Below, piece by piece: positions 26,436-35,532 of a stretch of 64,000 nucleotides of DNA (the first letter of the stretch is position 1; each line of letters starts with the position of its first letter). The DNA is taken from assembly GCA_964628835.1 (NCBI GenBank), contig CAZVME010000005.1, positions 1 through 64,000 of the forward strand. The letters run 5' to 3'. The DNA comes from JAAGZL01 sp964628835 (GTDB lineage Bacteria > Pseudomonadota > Gammaproteobacteria > Chromatiales > Chromatiaceae). The notes under the pieces were generated by a model. It did no database searches. It worked only from the letters and a program-made list of their open reading frames with translations, and was not told the origin of the DNA. A program made the translations under genes and the position numbers.

Positions 26436-28538
26436 TTGAGTCTGGAAAATAACAACAATGACCTGGATGAATTGCCGGTTACGGCCATGAAAGGGGTTGG
26501 TCCGCGCAATGCGGAGCGGCTCAACAAGATAGGGATATCCACGGTACAGGATGTGCTGTTTCACCTGCCTGCGCGCTATCAGGATCGGACCCGCCTCACC
26601 CCCATCGGCAGTCTGCGTCCGGGAGATGAGGTGGTAATCGAGGCTACGGTTGAACTGTGCGATATCAAATACGGACGCCGCCGTTCCCTGCTGGTGCGGG
26701 TAGCCGATGGCACCGGATCTATCACCCTGCGTTTTTTTCACTTCTCCGGGGCGCAAAAATCCGCGCTGGTGCGAGGGGTAAGGCTGCGCTGTTATGGTGA
26801 GGTGCGCCGAGGCCCCTCCACCCTGGAGATGATCCATCCTGAGTACCAGCGTCTGGATGATATCGAGGCTGCAGGGATGGAGGCGAGCCTGACCCCGATT
26901 TACCCCACCACCGAGGGTATGCATCAGCTGACCTGGAGAGGCATGACAGAACAGGCGCTGGCCCTGTTGGGGCAGACCACCAACGGTCTTCCCGAGTGGC
27001 TGCCAGCAGAGCTGTTGAGCCAGATGAAGCTCACTGATCTGAGTGCTGCCGTGCGCTATCTGCATCGACCTCCACCGGAGGCGGATCAGGACCTGCTGCT
27101 GACGGGCAGACATCCGGCGCAACGGCGACTGGCGTTTGAGGAGCTGCTGGCCCACCAACTGGGTCTGCGTAAGCTGCGCCATGAGCAGCGCAAGATCCTG
27201 GCGCCCACCCTGACAGGAGCCGGAGAGCTGGCCCAGGGTCTGCTGCAACAACTGCCGTTCCAGCTTACCTCGGCGCAGCAGCGGGTGGGGCGTGAGATTA
27301 GACATGACCTACAGCAGCCGCACCCCATGATGCGGCTGATCCAGGGTGATGTGGGTTCCGGTAAGACGGTGGTGGCAGCCTTGGCGGCGTTGCAGGCGGT
27401 GGAGGCGGGTTATCAGGTGGCCATGATGGCGCCCACTGAACTGTTGGCGGAGCAGCATCTGCTGAGTTTACGCACCTGGCTGGAGCCGCTGGGTCTGCAT
27501 CTCTCCTGGCTGACCGGGCGGCATAAGGGCAAGCCCAGACAACAGATACTGGCGACTCTGGCCGATGGCAGCGCCAAGGTCACCATAGGCACCCACGCCC
27601 TGTTCCAGGAGGATGTTGAGTTCAACAAATTGGGCCTGGTGATCATCGATGAACAGCATCGGTTTGGGGTGCATCAACGCATGGCCCTGCGGGATAAGGG
27701 CAGTGGGGACGCCAGTGTGCCGCATCAACTGATCATGACCGCCACCCCGATTCCGCGCACCCTGGCCATGACCGCCTATGCCGATCTGGATCTATCGGTG
27801 ATTGACGAGTTGCCGCCGGGACGCAAGCCGGTAAGCACGGTGGTGCTTCCAGACTCCCGCCGTGGTGAGGTGGTGGAGCGGGTGCTTTCCGCCTGTAAGC
27901 AGGGACGCCAGGCCTACTGGGTCTGCACCCTGATCGAGGAGTCGGAGGCGTTGCAGTGTCAGGCCGCTGAGGACGCTGCCGCGCAACTGGAGCTGGCCCT
28001 GCCGGAGTTGCGGGTGGGGTTGATCCATGGTCGTCTTAAGGGGGCGGAGAAGGAGTCCCTTATGGCCCGGTTCAAGCAGGGCGAACTGGATCTGCTGGTG
28101 GCCACCACCGTCATCGAGGTGGGAGTGGATGTACCCAATGCCAGTCTGATGGTGATCGAGAACCCGGAGCGCCTGGGGCTGGCCCAGCTACACCAACTGC
28201 GGGGGCGTATCGGACGTGGCACCGCCAAAAGTCACTGTGTGCTGATGTATCACGGACCCATCTCCCAGAACGCCCAGGAGCGGCTGAAGGTGATGCGTGA
28301 AACCAATGACGGTTTTGCCATTGCCCAGAAGGATCTGGAGCTGCGCGGCCCGGGTGAGGTGCTTGGCACCAGGCAGACCGGGGAGATGCAGTTCCGCATT
28401 GCCGACATCCTGCGGGATCAGCCCATGCTGCCCCAGGTGCAGCAGGCGGCTGAACTGATGCTGGAACACAGCCCTGAAAATGTGGGGCCGCTGATGCGGC
28501 GCTGGATAGCAGATCGTGGTCGCTATATCGATGCCTGA
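26436..28538 (+). CDS. recG: ATP-dependent DNA helicase RecG
   Basis: RecG remodels stalled replication forks and branched recombination intermediates. The 700-residue protein has the N-terminal wedge/OB region (PARYQDRTRLTPIGSL) and helicase motifs: GDVGSGKTVVA (motif I), APTELLAEQH (Ia), IDEQHRFG (DEQH, motif II), MTATPIPRTLA (III). The C-terminal motifs include ATTVIEVGVDVPNAS and QLHQLRGRIGRG. It starts with TTG after a GGAG motif. In related genomes recG follows spoT-ridA directly, so the preceding 10 kb look like an insertion. Confidence 0.95.
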   Translation: MSLENNNNDLDELPVTAMKGVGPRNAERLNKIGISTVQDVLFHLPARYQDRTRLTPIGSLRPGDEVVIEATVELCDIKYGRRRSLLVRVADGTGSITLRFFHFSGAQKSALVRGVRLRCYGEVRRGPSTLEMIHPEYQRLDDIEAAGMEASLTPIYPTTEGMHQLTWRGMTEQALALLGQTTNGLPEWLPAELLSQMKLTDLSAAVRYLHRPPPEADQDLLLTGRHPAQRRLAFEELLAHQLGLRKLRHEQRKILAPTLTGAGELAQGLLQQLPFQLTSAQQRVGREIRHDLQQPHPMMRLIQGDVGSGKTVVAALAALQAVEAGYQVAMMAPTELLAEQHLLSLRTWLEPLGLHLSWLTGRHKGKPRQQILATLADGSAKVTIGTHALFQEDVEFNKLGLVIIDEQHRFGVHQRMALRDKGSGDASVPHQLIMTATPIPRTLAMTAYADLDLSVIDELPPGRKPVSTVVLPDSRRGEVVERVLSACKQGRQAYWVCTLIEESEALQCQAAEDAAAQLELALPELRVGLIHGRLKGAEKESLMARFKQGELDLLVATTVIEVGVDVPNASLMVIENPERLGLAQLHQLRGRIGRGTAKSHCVLMYHGPISQNAQERLKVMRETNDGFAIAQKDLELRGPGEVLGTRQTGEMQFRIADILRDQPMLPQVQQAAELMLEHSPENVGPLMRRWIADRGRYIDA

Positions 28539-28691
28539 ATTATCCTCCCACATGGAGTGACTGGCCGGCGCCAAAAAGCTGCCCTGACATCTTCTTGAAG
28601 ACCTGAGCGTCACCTATAAGGTTACCGGGTTAATAATAATCTGGGCGACTGTGCCATAATAACGGCTTTGATTTTGTAGGAATCCCTGCTG

Positions 28692-29261
28692 TTGAATCGT
28701 TATGTATCACAATCCGCCCTGCATGAGCCCAACTGGATAGCGGGGCGGCAGCTCAGGCTTTCCCGGGTCCCAACCGACATCTATGACTGGCTGAGTGATA
28801 CCGGTTCGCTCACGGCGCGTCTCAAGCGGACCTGCACAGGTGAATTCCGCGTTCGCCTGCGGTTGCAGGGGCGTGGTCGTCCGCTGTATAGCGAAGGGCG
28901 GATACTGGGGATGTGCCGGGGTGAAACCGCGATCATAAGAGAGGTGGAGCTGCTGTGTGATGAGACCCCTTGGGTATTTGCGCGCACCGTGATCCCGGTG
29001 GCCAGCCTGCGGGGTCCGGCACGACGTCTTACCATGCTGGGAACCAAACCATTGGGAGAGGTGTTGTTTGCCGATCCGTGTACCCGGAGAGTGGTGATGG
29101 AGATGGCGCGCATAGATAAAAGAGATAACCTGTTCCACTCCGCAATCACCAGTCTGGATAGCGAGCCGGATGAACTCTGGGGACGCCGTACCCTGTTTCA
29201 TCTGGCCGGGTCGCCTCTACTGGTTAATGAGCTGTTCCTGCCAGCATTGGGCGCCACATGA
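28692..29261 (+). CDS. ubiC: Chorismate--pyruvate lyase
   Basis: UbiC converts chorismate to 4-hydroxybenzoate plus pyruvate, the first committed step of ubiquinone synthesis. The 189-residue protein shows GSLTARLKR, REVELLCDETPWVFARTVIP and TKPLGEVLF, the conserved UbiC core. A TTG is used as the start. The stop overlaps the ubiA start by four bases (ATGA), so the two are translationally coupled. Confidence 0.92.
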   Translation: MNRYVSQSALHEPNWIAGRQLRLSRVPTDIYDWLSDTGSLTARLKRTCTGEFRVRLRLQGRGRPLYSEGRILGMCRGETAIIREVELLCDETPWVFARTVIPVASLRGPARRLTMLGTKPLGEVLFADPCTRRVVMEMARIDKRDNLFHSAITSLDSEPDELWGRRTLFHLAGSPLLVNELFLPALGAT

Positions 29262-30119
29262 TCTGGGAACGGCTGGCCAACTACTCCAACCTGATTCGGC
29301 TGGACCGCCCCATCGGCACCCTGCTGCTGCTGTGGCCATCGTTCTGGGCCTTGTGGATTGCGGCCAAGGGAACCCCCCCCCTGGCAGATGGTGGTTATCT
29401 TTACCCTGGGGGTGGCCCTGATGCGCTCTGCCGGCTGCGCCATAAATGATTTTGCCGACCGTAATATTGATGGTCAGGTGGAGCGGACCAGTCAGCGCCC
29501 AGTTGCCACCGGCGTGGTAACTCCGAAAGAGGCCATTGCCGTGTTTGTGGTGTTGTGCCTGCTGGCCTTCGGTCTGGTGTTGTTGCTCAACTGGCAGACC
29601 ATCGCCATGTCCCTGGTGGCCCTGGTGCTGGTGGCCATCTATCCATTTATGAAGCGTTACACCAACCTGCCGCAACTGGTTCTGGGTATGGCCTTCGGTT
29701 GGGCAGTGCCCATGGCCTTCATGGCGGTAACCGAAACCGTCCCGCATGCGGCCTGGTTGCTGTATATCGCCACCGTGATCTGGGCCCTGGTTTACGACAC
29801 CCAATACGCTATGGTGGACCGGGAGGATGATATTCGTATTGGGGTAAAGTCCACCGCCATCCTGTTTGGGGAGTATGACCGGTTTATGATCGGCCTGCTG
29901 CAACTCGCCATGCTGGGCATATTGCTGCTGGTTGGAAACAAGAGTGAGCTGGGAGACTTCTACTGGCTTGGGGTTGCGGGCGCCGCCTGTTTTGCACTCT
30001 ATCAACAAAAACTGATTCGCAAGCGCACGCGCGAGGGTTGCTTCAAGGCATTTCTGAATAATAACTGGCTTGGCGTCAGTGTATTTATTGGATTGGTGCT
30101 TGACTACACTTTTACCTGA
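29258..30119 (+). pseudogene. ubiA: 4-hydroxybenzoate octaprenyltransferase UbiA, frameshifted at a C9 tract
   Basis: UbiA prenylates 4-hydroxybenzoate in the inner membrane. Reading starts at ATG 29258 (MIWERLANYSNLIRLDRPIGTLLLLWP) and follows the family to AAKGTPP. There a run of nine C (29373-29381) shifts it into a frame that stops at 29449. The rest of UbiA continues in another frame from about 29380 to 30119. It carries both Asp-rich motifs, NDFADRNIDGQVERTSQRP and YDTQYAMVDREDD. Removing one C gives GTPPWQMVVIFTL and an intact protein of about 287 residues. Since the gene is normally needed for respiration, a sequencing error or slippage-controlled expression is more likely than true loss. 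Confidence 0.85.
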
Positions 30120-30240
30120 GGGGGCGGGGTCAATTCATAAAAAGATGTGGTTTCACTCAAGATAATATCAGATGAATTGACTCCGATCCCATGCGACCGC
30201 CACTTGTGCTGGATGTAAACAGAATAATGAGGAGCCGATA

Positions 30241-30870
30241 ATGAAACTAACCAGTAGCAGCTTTACCGATGGGCAGGCAGTACCGGTTGCACACGCCTTC
30301 TGTGGTCCGGAGCCGGAGGCCCACGTCACCCTTTCTGATAACATGAGCCCGCAACTCTCCTGGGCTGACGCGCCGGAGGGTACCAAATCATTTGTGCTTA
30401 TTTGTCACGACCCGGATGTGCCGAGCATGGCAGGTGATGTCAATCAGGAGGGCCGGGTGGTGCCTGCTGATCTGGAACGGAAGGATTTCTATCACTGGGT
30501 GCTGGTGGATATTCCGGCGACTGTAATCGACTTGGAGACCGGTGCTGATTCTGATGGGGTCACGCCGCAGGGAAAGGATGAGACCCAGGGACCACATGGT
30601 TCCAGACGCGGAATAAATGGCTACACCGGATGGTTTGCCGGTGATCAGGATATGGGTGGAAACTACTTTGGCTATGATGGCCCCTGTCCACCCTGGAATG
30701 ACTCTATTGTGCATCACTATGTGTTTACCATCTATGCGCTGGATATCGAGTCCTGTCCGGTTGTTGGCGCCTTCGAAGGGTCGGAGGTGCTGGCGGAGAT
30801 TGAAGGCCACATCCTGGGTCAGGCCAGCCTCACCGGACTCTACAGTCTCAATCCAGATGTTGCTGTTTAG
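30241..30870 (+). CDS. YbhB/YbcL-family PEBP-like protein
   Basis: This 209-residue protein is of the phosphatidylethanolamine-binding protein fold (YbhB/YbcL). Conserved ligand-pocket segments are NMSPQLSWADAPEGTKS, CHDPDVP, YHWVLVDIP and GYDGPCPPWNDSIVHHYVFTIYALD. There is no signal peptide, so it is cytoplasmic like YbhB. A GGAG site lies ten bases before the ATG. Bacterial members have no settled function. The following small gene is on the same strand, 36 bases on. Confidence 0.88.
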   Translation: MKLTSSSFTDGQAVPVAHAFCGPEPEAHVTLSDNMSPQLSWADAPEGTKSFVLICHDPDVPSMAGDVNQEGRVVPADLERKDFYHWVLVDIPATVIDLETGADSDGVTPQGKDETQGPHGSRRGINGYTGWFAGDQDMGGNYFGYDGPCPPWNDSIVHHYVFTIYALDIESCPVVGAFEGSEVLAEIEGHILGQASLTGLYSLNPDVAV

Positions 30871-30906
30871 TGCTGTAATGTTGTTTAAGGTAATTAAGAA
30901 AAACCG

Positions 30907-31248
30907 ATGAAAGACAATCTACCACTGCCGCACGATAAGAAGTTGACAGTTTTGTTCCGGGTTGAGGCAGGCTTACTGGGACCAAAGGGCGAAGAACATG
31001 TTGAGACGTTCTCTAAGTTTGCCGAAAAGGAGTTGATATCACTGGACTCGGATTATATCCACTGGGAGATAGTTCCAAGGCACGATAAATCTAATCCAGA
31101 GATGGAGTACATGATAAATGGTAGGAAATTGTCCCATGACAAGGCAGCTAAATATCTAGAGGTCTTTGAGCAGGAACTAGATGGGTTTGAACTGCATCTG
31201 ACCAGAAATCTAACTCGTCTGATTGGGGAGTTTATGGGGCCGGGTTAA
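30907..31248 (+). CDS. Conserved hypothetical protein
   Basis: This 113-residue soluble acidic/basic protein begins MKDNLPLPHDKKLTVLFRVEAGLLGP. It contains a patterned segment VETFSKFAEKELISLDSDYIHWEIVPRHD and a C-terminal helix region. I do not recognise the family. It has no membrane segment or metal motif. The frame has codon use like the neighbours, is followed by a strong terminator, and probably shares a transcript with the PEBP gene. Confidence 0.65.
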   Translation: MKDNLPLPHDKKLTVLFRVEAGLLGPKGEEHVETFSKFAEKELISLDSDYIHWEIVPRHDKSNPEMEYMINGRKLSHDKAAKYLEVFEQELDGFELHLTRNLTRLIGEFMGPG

Positions 31249-31269
31249 TAACAAATGCCTCTGAACCAG

Positions 31270-31303
31270 AAAGTGGCCTGACCCCGTGGTCAGGCCACTT
31301 TTT
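31270..31303 (+). terminator. Strong hairpin terminator, probably bidirectional
   Basis: Perfect 14-bp stem AAAGTGGCCTGACC (31270-31283) paired with GGTCAGGCCACTTT (31288-31301), a 4-base loop, then T residues to 31303. It separates the plus-strand PEBP/hypothetical unit from the convergent hisG, whose stop codon lies immediately beyond, so it may serve both. Confidence 0.9.
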
Positions 31304-31305
31304 CA

Positions 31306-32178
31306 TTAGATCATCTTCTTCAGTTCATACTCCAGAATGCCCTCGGCACCCATGGATTTCAGTTGTGGTATCAGACTGCGCACCTTTCTGCTGTCCACCA
31401 CGGTCTCTATGGCCAGCCACTCGCGGTCGAACAGGTGATTCACCGTGGGGGCATTCAGGCTGGGCAGGGCCGCAACGATCTCTTCCAGCTTGGCTGCTGG
31501 TATGTTCATCTTCAGGGCCACCTTTTTGCGCGCCATGAGAGAGGCCTGCAACAACATGGCGATCTGCTTAATCTTCTGTCGCTTCCAGGGATCGGCCATG
31601 GCGCTCTTGTTGCTGATCAGGCGGGTCTCGGTATGTAGCAGGTCGCATACGATACGCAGACCATGGGCCTTGATGGTGCTGCCGGTCTCGGTAATCTCCA
31701 CCACCGCATCCACCAGCCCTTCCACCACCTTGGCCTCGGTGGCGCCCCAGGAGAATTCAACCGCAGCCTTGATGCCACGCTCTTCCAGATAGCGTTTGGT
31801 GAAACCCACCAGCTCGGTTGAGATCTTCTTGCCCTGCAGGTCTTCCACCGACTGGATGGGGGAGTCCTGTGGCACCACCAGTACCCAGCGGCATGGCTGG
31901 TCGGAACTCTTGGAGTAGACTAGCTCACAGATCTCCTCCACCTCTGACTCGGTCTCCAGAATCCAGTCATGACCGGTCAGGCCCAGGTCTAGGGTGCCAT
32001 TGGCAACATAGGGTGCCATCTCCTGGGATCGCACTAGGGCACATTTGATCTCCTGGTCATTGATGCTTGGAAAGTAGTTTCTTGACCTAATCTGAATATC
32101 CCATCCGGCCTGGGCAAAGAGTGATATGGTAGATTTTTCCAGGCTCCCTTTTGGAACCCCCAGTTTCAATTGCGGCAT
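31306..32178 (-). CDS. hisG: ATP phosphoribosyltransferase, long form
   Basis: HisG catalyses the first and feedback-controlled step of histidine synthesis. The 290-residue protein has the N-terminal MPQLKLGVPKGSLEKST and GLTGHDWILE, the PRPP-binding region VVEITETGSTIKAHGL, and a C-terminal ACT-like regulatory domain (about 215-290) for histidine inhibition. This identifies the hexameric long form that does not need HisZ. It stands alone here, with no other his genes in the window. Confidence 0.93.
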   Translation of the reverse strand: MPQLKLGVPKGSLEKSTISLFAQAGWDIQIRSRNYFPSINDQEIKCALVRSQEMAPYVANGTLDLGLTGHDWILETESEVEEICELVYSKSSDQPCRWVLVVPQDSPIQSVEDLQGKKISTELVGFTKRYLEERGIKAAVEFSWGATEAKVVEGLVDAVVEITETGSTIKAHGLRIVCDLLHTETRLISNKSAMADPWKRQKIKQIAMLLQASLMARKKVALKMNIPAAKLEEIVAALPSLNAPTVNHLFDREWLAIETVVDSRKVRSLIPQLKSMGAEGILEYELKKMI

Positions 32179-32607
32179 GAATAGAACCCTTATTTTGGTT
32201 GTTTGGTTGAAGCGGCTATTTTCCGCCCTCTGGCGGTGTTTGCCAATAAAAAAAGAAAAATCCTTTAAATCAGCCGAATTTGTACCACAATTACCACAAG
32301 GGGCCTCTGGTTAACTCCACGATGGCCGAGACGTTGCATCTGCGTCTTGAACTGCAGGTCGGCTGGTGTGGCTAGTGGTTTGGCCCTTAGTAAGTGGCCC
32401 TAGGAAAAGGTTCTGTTATAGGCGGGATGCCAGATAAGTATGAACCCTGGAGCAGTTGCAGCGATTGCTCCTGATCTTGCTAACTTAACTGGTTCTGCAT
32501 GAGTCGATGTTTTCTGATCATTATAATTCCAATATTTACTGGCTTGGGTGTGGGCGGTACACCTGTGGTTTTTCTTTGGCAAACCCTATGATCCCGGAGA
32601 TAGCGCG
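32179..32607. other. Intergenic stretch without gene
   Basis: These 429 bases lie between divergent hisG and the GGDEF gene. They should contain both promoters, but no convincing -35/-10 pair or hairpin was found. Short open frames here look like chance. An upstream extension of the GGDEF frame to 32548 is disfavoured because the GTG at 32608 has a better ribosome binding site. Confidence 0.35.
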
Positions 32608-34092
32608 GTGAAGTTTGCCCGGGAACAGTATTTGCGTAGAACGCTGCTGGTAATAGTTGCGGTACTGAGTATGTTTCTGCTTATTTCTGACAGTATCATC
32701 TATCTGCACCACAAGAGTACCTTGCATACGGGGTTTCGTGAATCCCGTGTGCAGGAGCTCAGACTGCTTGCCATGCTCTCCAAGGATGCCTTTCTCAAAC
32801 GTGACCAGGCTGCAATCAGAAAACTGGCCGCGCAGTGGGGTATGGAGCAAGAGAGCGTGGTAGGGCTGAAGATATCAAACCGTGAAGGCAGTCTGATTGC
32901 CGGTTTTCAACGTGCCGCCTCCGGTCCATCCAGTATCAAGGTTGTGTATGAAGTGGGTTTGGGGAATCAACAGGCAATAGTGCTTGAGCTAACTGCCGAT
33001 ATATCTGAGGTGACTGACAGCCTTAATATTCTGCTGCTGGAGTTGGCTGTTATATCTGTTTTTCTGTTCCTGACGATGACTGTGTCCATTTGGGTGGTGT
33101 TGCGTAAACTGGCTATCGCTCCACTCAAGGAGGAGGTGTTGCGGCGGAAAAAGATTATGAACAAGTTGCGCAGGGTAAGCCGGGAGAAACAGCGTCTGCT
33201 GGAGTCTGCCGGTGAGGGGATCTTCAGTATCCAAAGAGATTGCATCTGCACCTTTATCAATGATGCCGCCTTGGCCATGCTTGGTTTCAAGCGCAGTGAG
33301 ATTCTGGGCAAGAATATTCATAACCTGATTCATCATACCGATTCCAACGGGGTGCAGTGCCAGCCCGATGCCTGCCAGATACTCTCCTCTCTGAGTAACG
33401 GAGAGGGGGTGGTGGTGGATGAAGACTGTTTCTGGCGTGGGGACGGTGCCAGTTTTCCAGTGATGTACTCCGCCTTCCCCCTGGATGAAGATGAGGGCAA
33501 TGTTGGAGCGGTGGTGGTGTTTCATGACATAACCAAACAGCAGTCGGAGCGTATGGTTCTGGAACATCAGGCTAGCCATGATCCACTTACCGGTCTGGTG
33601 AATCGCAGAGAGTTTGAACGCCGACTGGAGCGGGCGGTTGAGACCGCCAGAGAGCAGCACAAGGAACATGTGTTGTTGTATCTGGATCTGGATAATTTCA
33701 AGTCGGTGAACGATGCGGTGGGGCACATGGCTGGTGATGAACTTTTGCGGCGGGTGGCCAAAAAGATGAGCAGCATAATGCGGGAGAGGGATACCCTGGC
33801 CCGCATGGGTGGGGATGAGTTTGCGGTGCTACTGGAACACTGTTCCAGGCGTGTGGCGCTGCGCATAAGCAGTGAGATCAGCAATACGGTATGCCAGGAA
33901 AAATTTTCATGGGATGGTAGGCAGTTTGTGATTGGCATCAGCATAGGACTGGCGGAGGTGGACTTCAGTTGTGCCAATTCTGATGCGGCCATGGATGCGG
34001 CCGATGGGGCCTGTTACCTGGCCAAGCAACTGGGCGGCTGTCAGGTGCAGTCGTGGTCTCCAGCTTTACCAAATAACAAAAAGGTGCATTGA
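32608..34092 (+). CDS. Membrane PAS-GGDEF diguanylate cyclase
   Basis: This is a roughly 494-residue protein. It has a membrane helix (about 10-30), a short periplasmic sensor (about 32-145), a second helix (about 146-170), a coiled linker, a PAS domain (about 195-320) and a C-terminal GGDEF domain. The active motif RMGGDEF is intact and is preceded by RERD five residues upstream, a product-inhibition site, so an active feedback-controlled diguanylate cyclase is expected. The start is taken as GTG 32608 after GGAG; the frame is open to 32548. No EAL domain is present. The signal is unknown. Confidence 0.87.
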   Translation: MKFAREQYLRRTLLVIVAVLSMFLLISDSIIYLHHKSTLHTGFRESRVQELRLLAMLSKDAFLKRDQAAIRKLAAQWGMEQESVVGLKISNREGSLIAGFQRAASGPSSIKVVYEVGLGNQQAIVLELTADISEVTDSLNILLLELAVISVFLFLTMTVSIWVVLRKLAIAPLKEEVLRRKKIMNKLRRVSREKQRLLESAGEGIFSIQRDCICTFINDAALAMLGFKRSEILGKNIHNLIHHTDSNGVQCQPDACQILSSLSNGEGVVVDEDCFWRGDGASFPVMYSAFPLDEDEGNVGAVVVFHDITKQQSERMVLEHQASHDPLTGLVNRREFERRLERAVETAREQHKEHVLLYLDLDNFKSVNDAVGHMAGDELLRRVAKKMSSIMRERDTLARMGGDEFAVLLEHCSRRVALRISSEISNTVCQEKFSWDGRQFVIGISIGLAEVDFSCANSDAAMDAADGACYLAKQLGGCQVQSWSPALPNNKKVH

Positions 34093-34144
34093 TTAAGCGC
34101 GTGGCTTGCAATGGGCCAGCTGTTTGAGTCGTTTTGCTTCCTTG

Positions 34145-34496
34145 TTACTCTAACGCCGCTTTTGAATCTTCTGGCGCCTCATCTCTCTCTATTCTAGAGT
34201 AATCTCTGACTACATGTGTAACGCGGATTCGGTAGTCCTGAAATAGGGCATCTTTGCCTTTTTGCCTTTTTTTGCGCTGACCGGTGTACCAGCAGATTAC
34301 GCCAATCCTTTATTGCATCCTCGTCGCGCCAAAATGACAGACTGAGTATCTTTCCTTCATCGGTAAGACTCTGGAATCTCTCAATGGAGATAAAGCCATC
34401 TCTATTTTCAAGAAAGCCGCGCAGTTCAGCGGCTATTTCCAGGTACTCTGTCTTTCCTTCTGTTGTTGGGTAAACTTCAAAGATTACGGCTAGCAT
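34145..34496 (-). pseudogene. Antibiotic biosynthesis monooxygenase (ABM) domain protein, frameshifted
   Basis: The intact start MLAVIFEVYPTTEGKTEYLE (ATG 34496 after a GAGGA site) and the core FISIERFQSLTDEGKILSLSFWRDEDAI match ABM-domain proteins of about 105 residues. After HRSAQ the frame runs through seven A (minus strand) and leaves the family, ending at 34194. Removing one A restores LFQDYRIRVTHVVRDYS and a stop at 34145, exactly the family C-terminus. This is either a single-base sequencing error in a homopolymer or a recent inactivation. ABM proteins are small heme- or quinol-degrading type oxygenases; the role here is unknown. Confidence 0.75.
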
Positions 34497-34579
34497 GTGA
34501 TCCTCTTCTCTAAATATAGATGCCATAAAAACATGCGGTGTTCGATGCTGTGTTTTTTACTGTATGCAGGGGTAATTAA

Positions 34580-35434
34580 TTAATCGATTAGTGATTGCGC
34601 AGTGACCGTCTCGGCCAAGGTGTTCAGTGCCTTCAGTGGTATAACATCACGATGAGTCACTATTACGGTAGGTATCATGGCTAGGCGTGGGTTAATGGCC
34701 ACCATCTCAAGCTCTTCAAAGTGACGATTGTTTGTTACTACCCAGCGTGGCATCAGGGTGCAGCCCAGGCCAACGGCTACACAGCCCAGAATCCCGTCCA
34801 GGGTGCCGAACTCCATTACCTCATCGACCTGATGTCCACACTCATGTTGCCAGGCCATGGCACGGGCGCGGTAGGCGCAGCCTTCACGAAACAGGATCAG
34901 GGGTAGTCGGTCGCACCCGCTGTGCTTGGAATGCACCAGTACCAGCTCTTCCTGTGATATCTCGGTGGTGATCAGGTCAGGGTGTTCCACCGGGCCACCG
35001 GCAAAGGCACAGTCAAGTTTATGTTCCAGCACGCGTTTAATCAGTGCGGATGATGTATCTGTTTCTATCCGTAGTTGTAATCCGTGATGGGTCTGGCGCA
35101 GGGCTTTCAATGCCATGGGTAAGCGCAGGGCAGCAAAGGTTTCCATTGCACCTATACGCAACTCACCGGTCTGTTCGCCAACCTGGTGTATTGCCATGCT
35201 GGCCTGGGACTCCAGTTGTAGGATCTGGCGCGCATAGTTTAGGAGTACCCGCCCGGATGGGGCCAATTCCAGACCTCGCCCCTTGCGGTAAAACAGTTTT
35301 GTGCCCACCTCTTGTTCCAGGCGCTTTATTCTAGCAGTGACATTGGATTGCACCGTATTGAGTTTGCGCGAGGCGGAGAGTATCCCGCCCTCTTCAACCA
35401 CGACCTGAAAGGTGCGTAGAGACTGTAATTCCAT
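34580..35434 (-). CDS. LysR-type transcriptional regulator
   Basis: This is a 284-residue LysR regulator with the N-terminal winged helix MELQSLRTFQVVVEEGGILSASRKLNTVQSNVTARIKRLE and a C-terminal effector domain (PBP2-type). ATG 35434 is chosen because it follows GGAG and matches the family start; the frame opens earlier at 35476. It is divergent from an MFS transporter with a dyad in the 98-base gap, so it probably controls that gene and itself. The effector is unknown. Confidence 0.9.
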   Translation of the reverse strand: MELQSLRTFQVVVEEGGILSASRKLNTVQSNVTARIKRLEQEVGTKLFYRKGRGLELAPSGRVLLNYARQILQLESQASMAIHQVGEQTGELRIGAMETFAALRLPMALKALRQTHHGLQLRIETDTSSALIKRVLEHKLDCAFAGGPVEHPDLITTEISQEELVLVHSKHSGCDRLPLILFREGCAYRARAMAWQHECGHQVDEVMEFGTLDGILGCVAVGLGCTLMPRWVVTNNRHFEELEMVAINPRLAMIPTVIVTHRDVIPLKALNTLAETVTAQSLID

Positions 35435-35481
35435 AAACATTCTCCAGAACAGAACAATGCAATCATAAAATATCACTAGTA

Positions 35482-35505
35482 AAGATATGTAGGAGCATAT
35501 ATCTT
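35482..35505. promoter_or_regulatory. Candidate LysR operator dyad
   Basis: Inverted repeat AAGATAT (35482-35488) and ATATCTT (35499-35505) with a 10-base spacer, located between the divergent LysR and MFS genes. LysR regulators usually bind interrupted AT-rich dyads in such positions. Outer arms ATGCAAT and ATTGCA flank it at about 35457 and 35515. Confidence 0.5.
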
Positions 35506-35532
35506 CATTTGTAACATTGCAAAGGAGATCTC

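Noticed and set aside
26355..27305. 316-codon minus-strand frame
   Set aside because: It is antisense to recG and has no recognisable domain.
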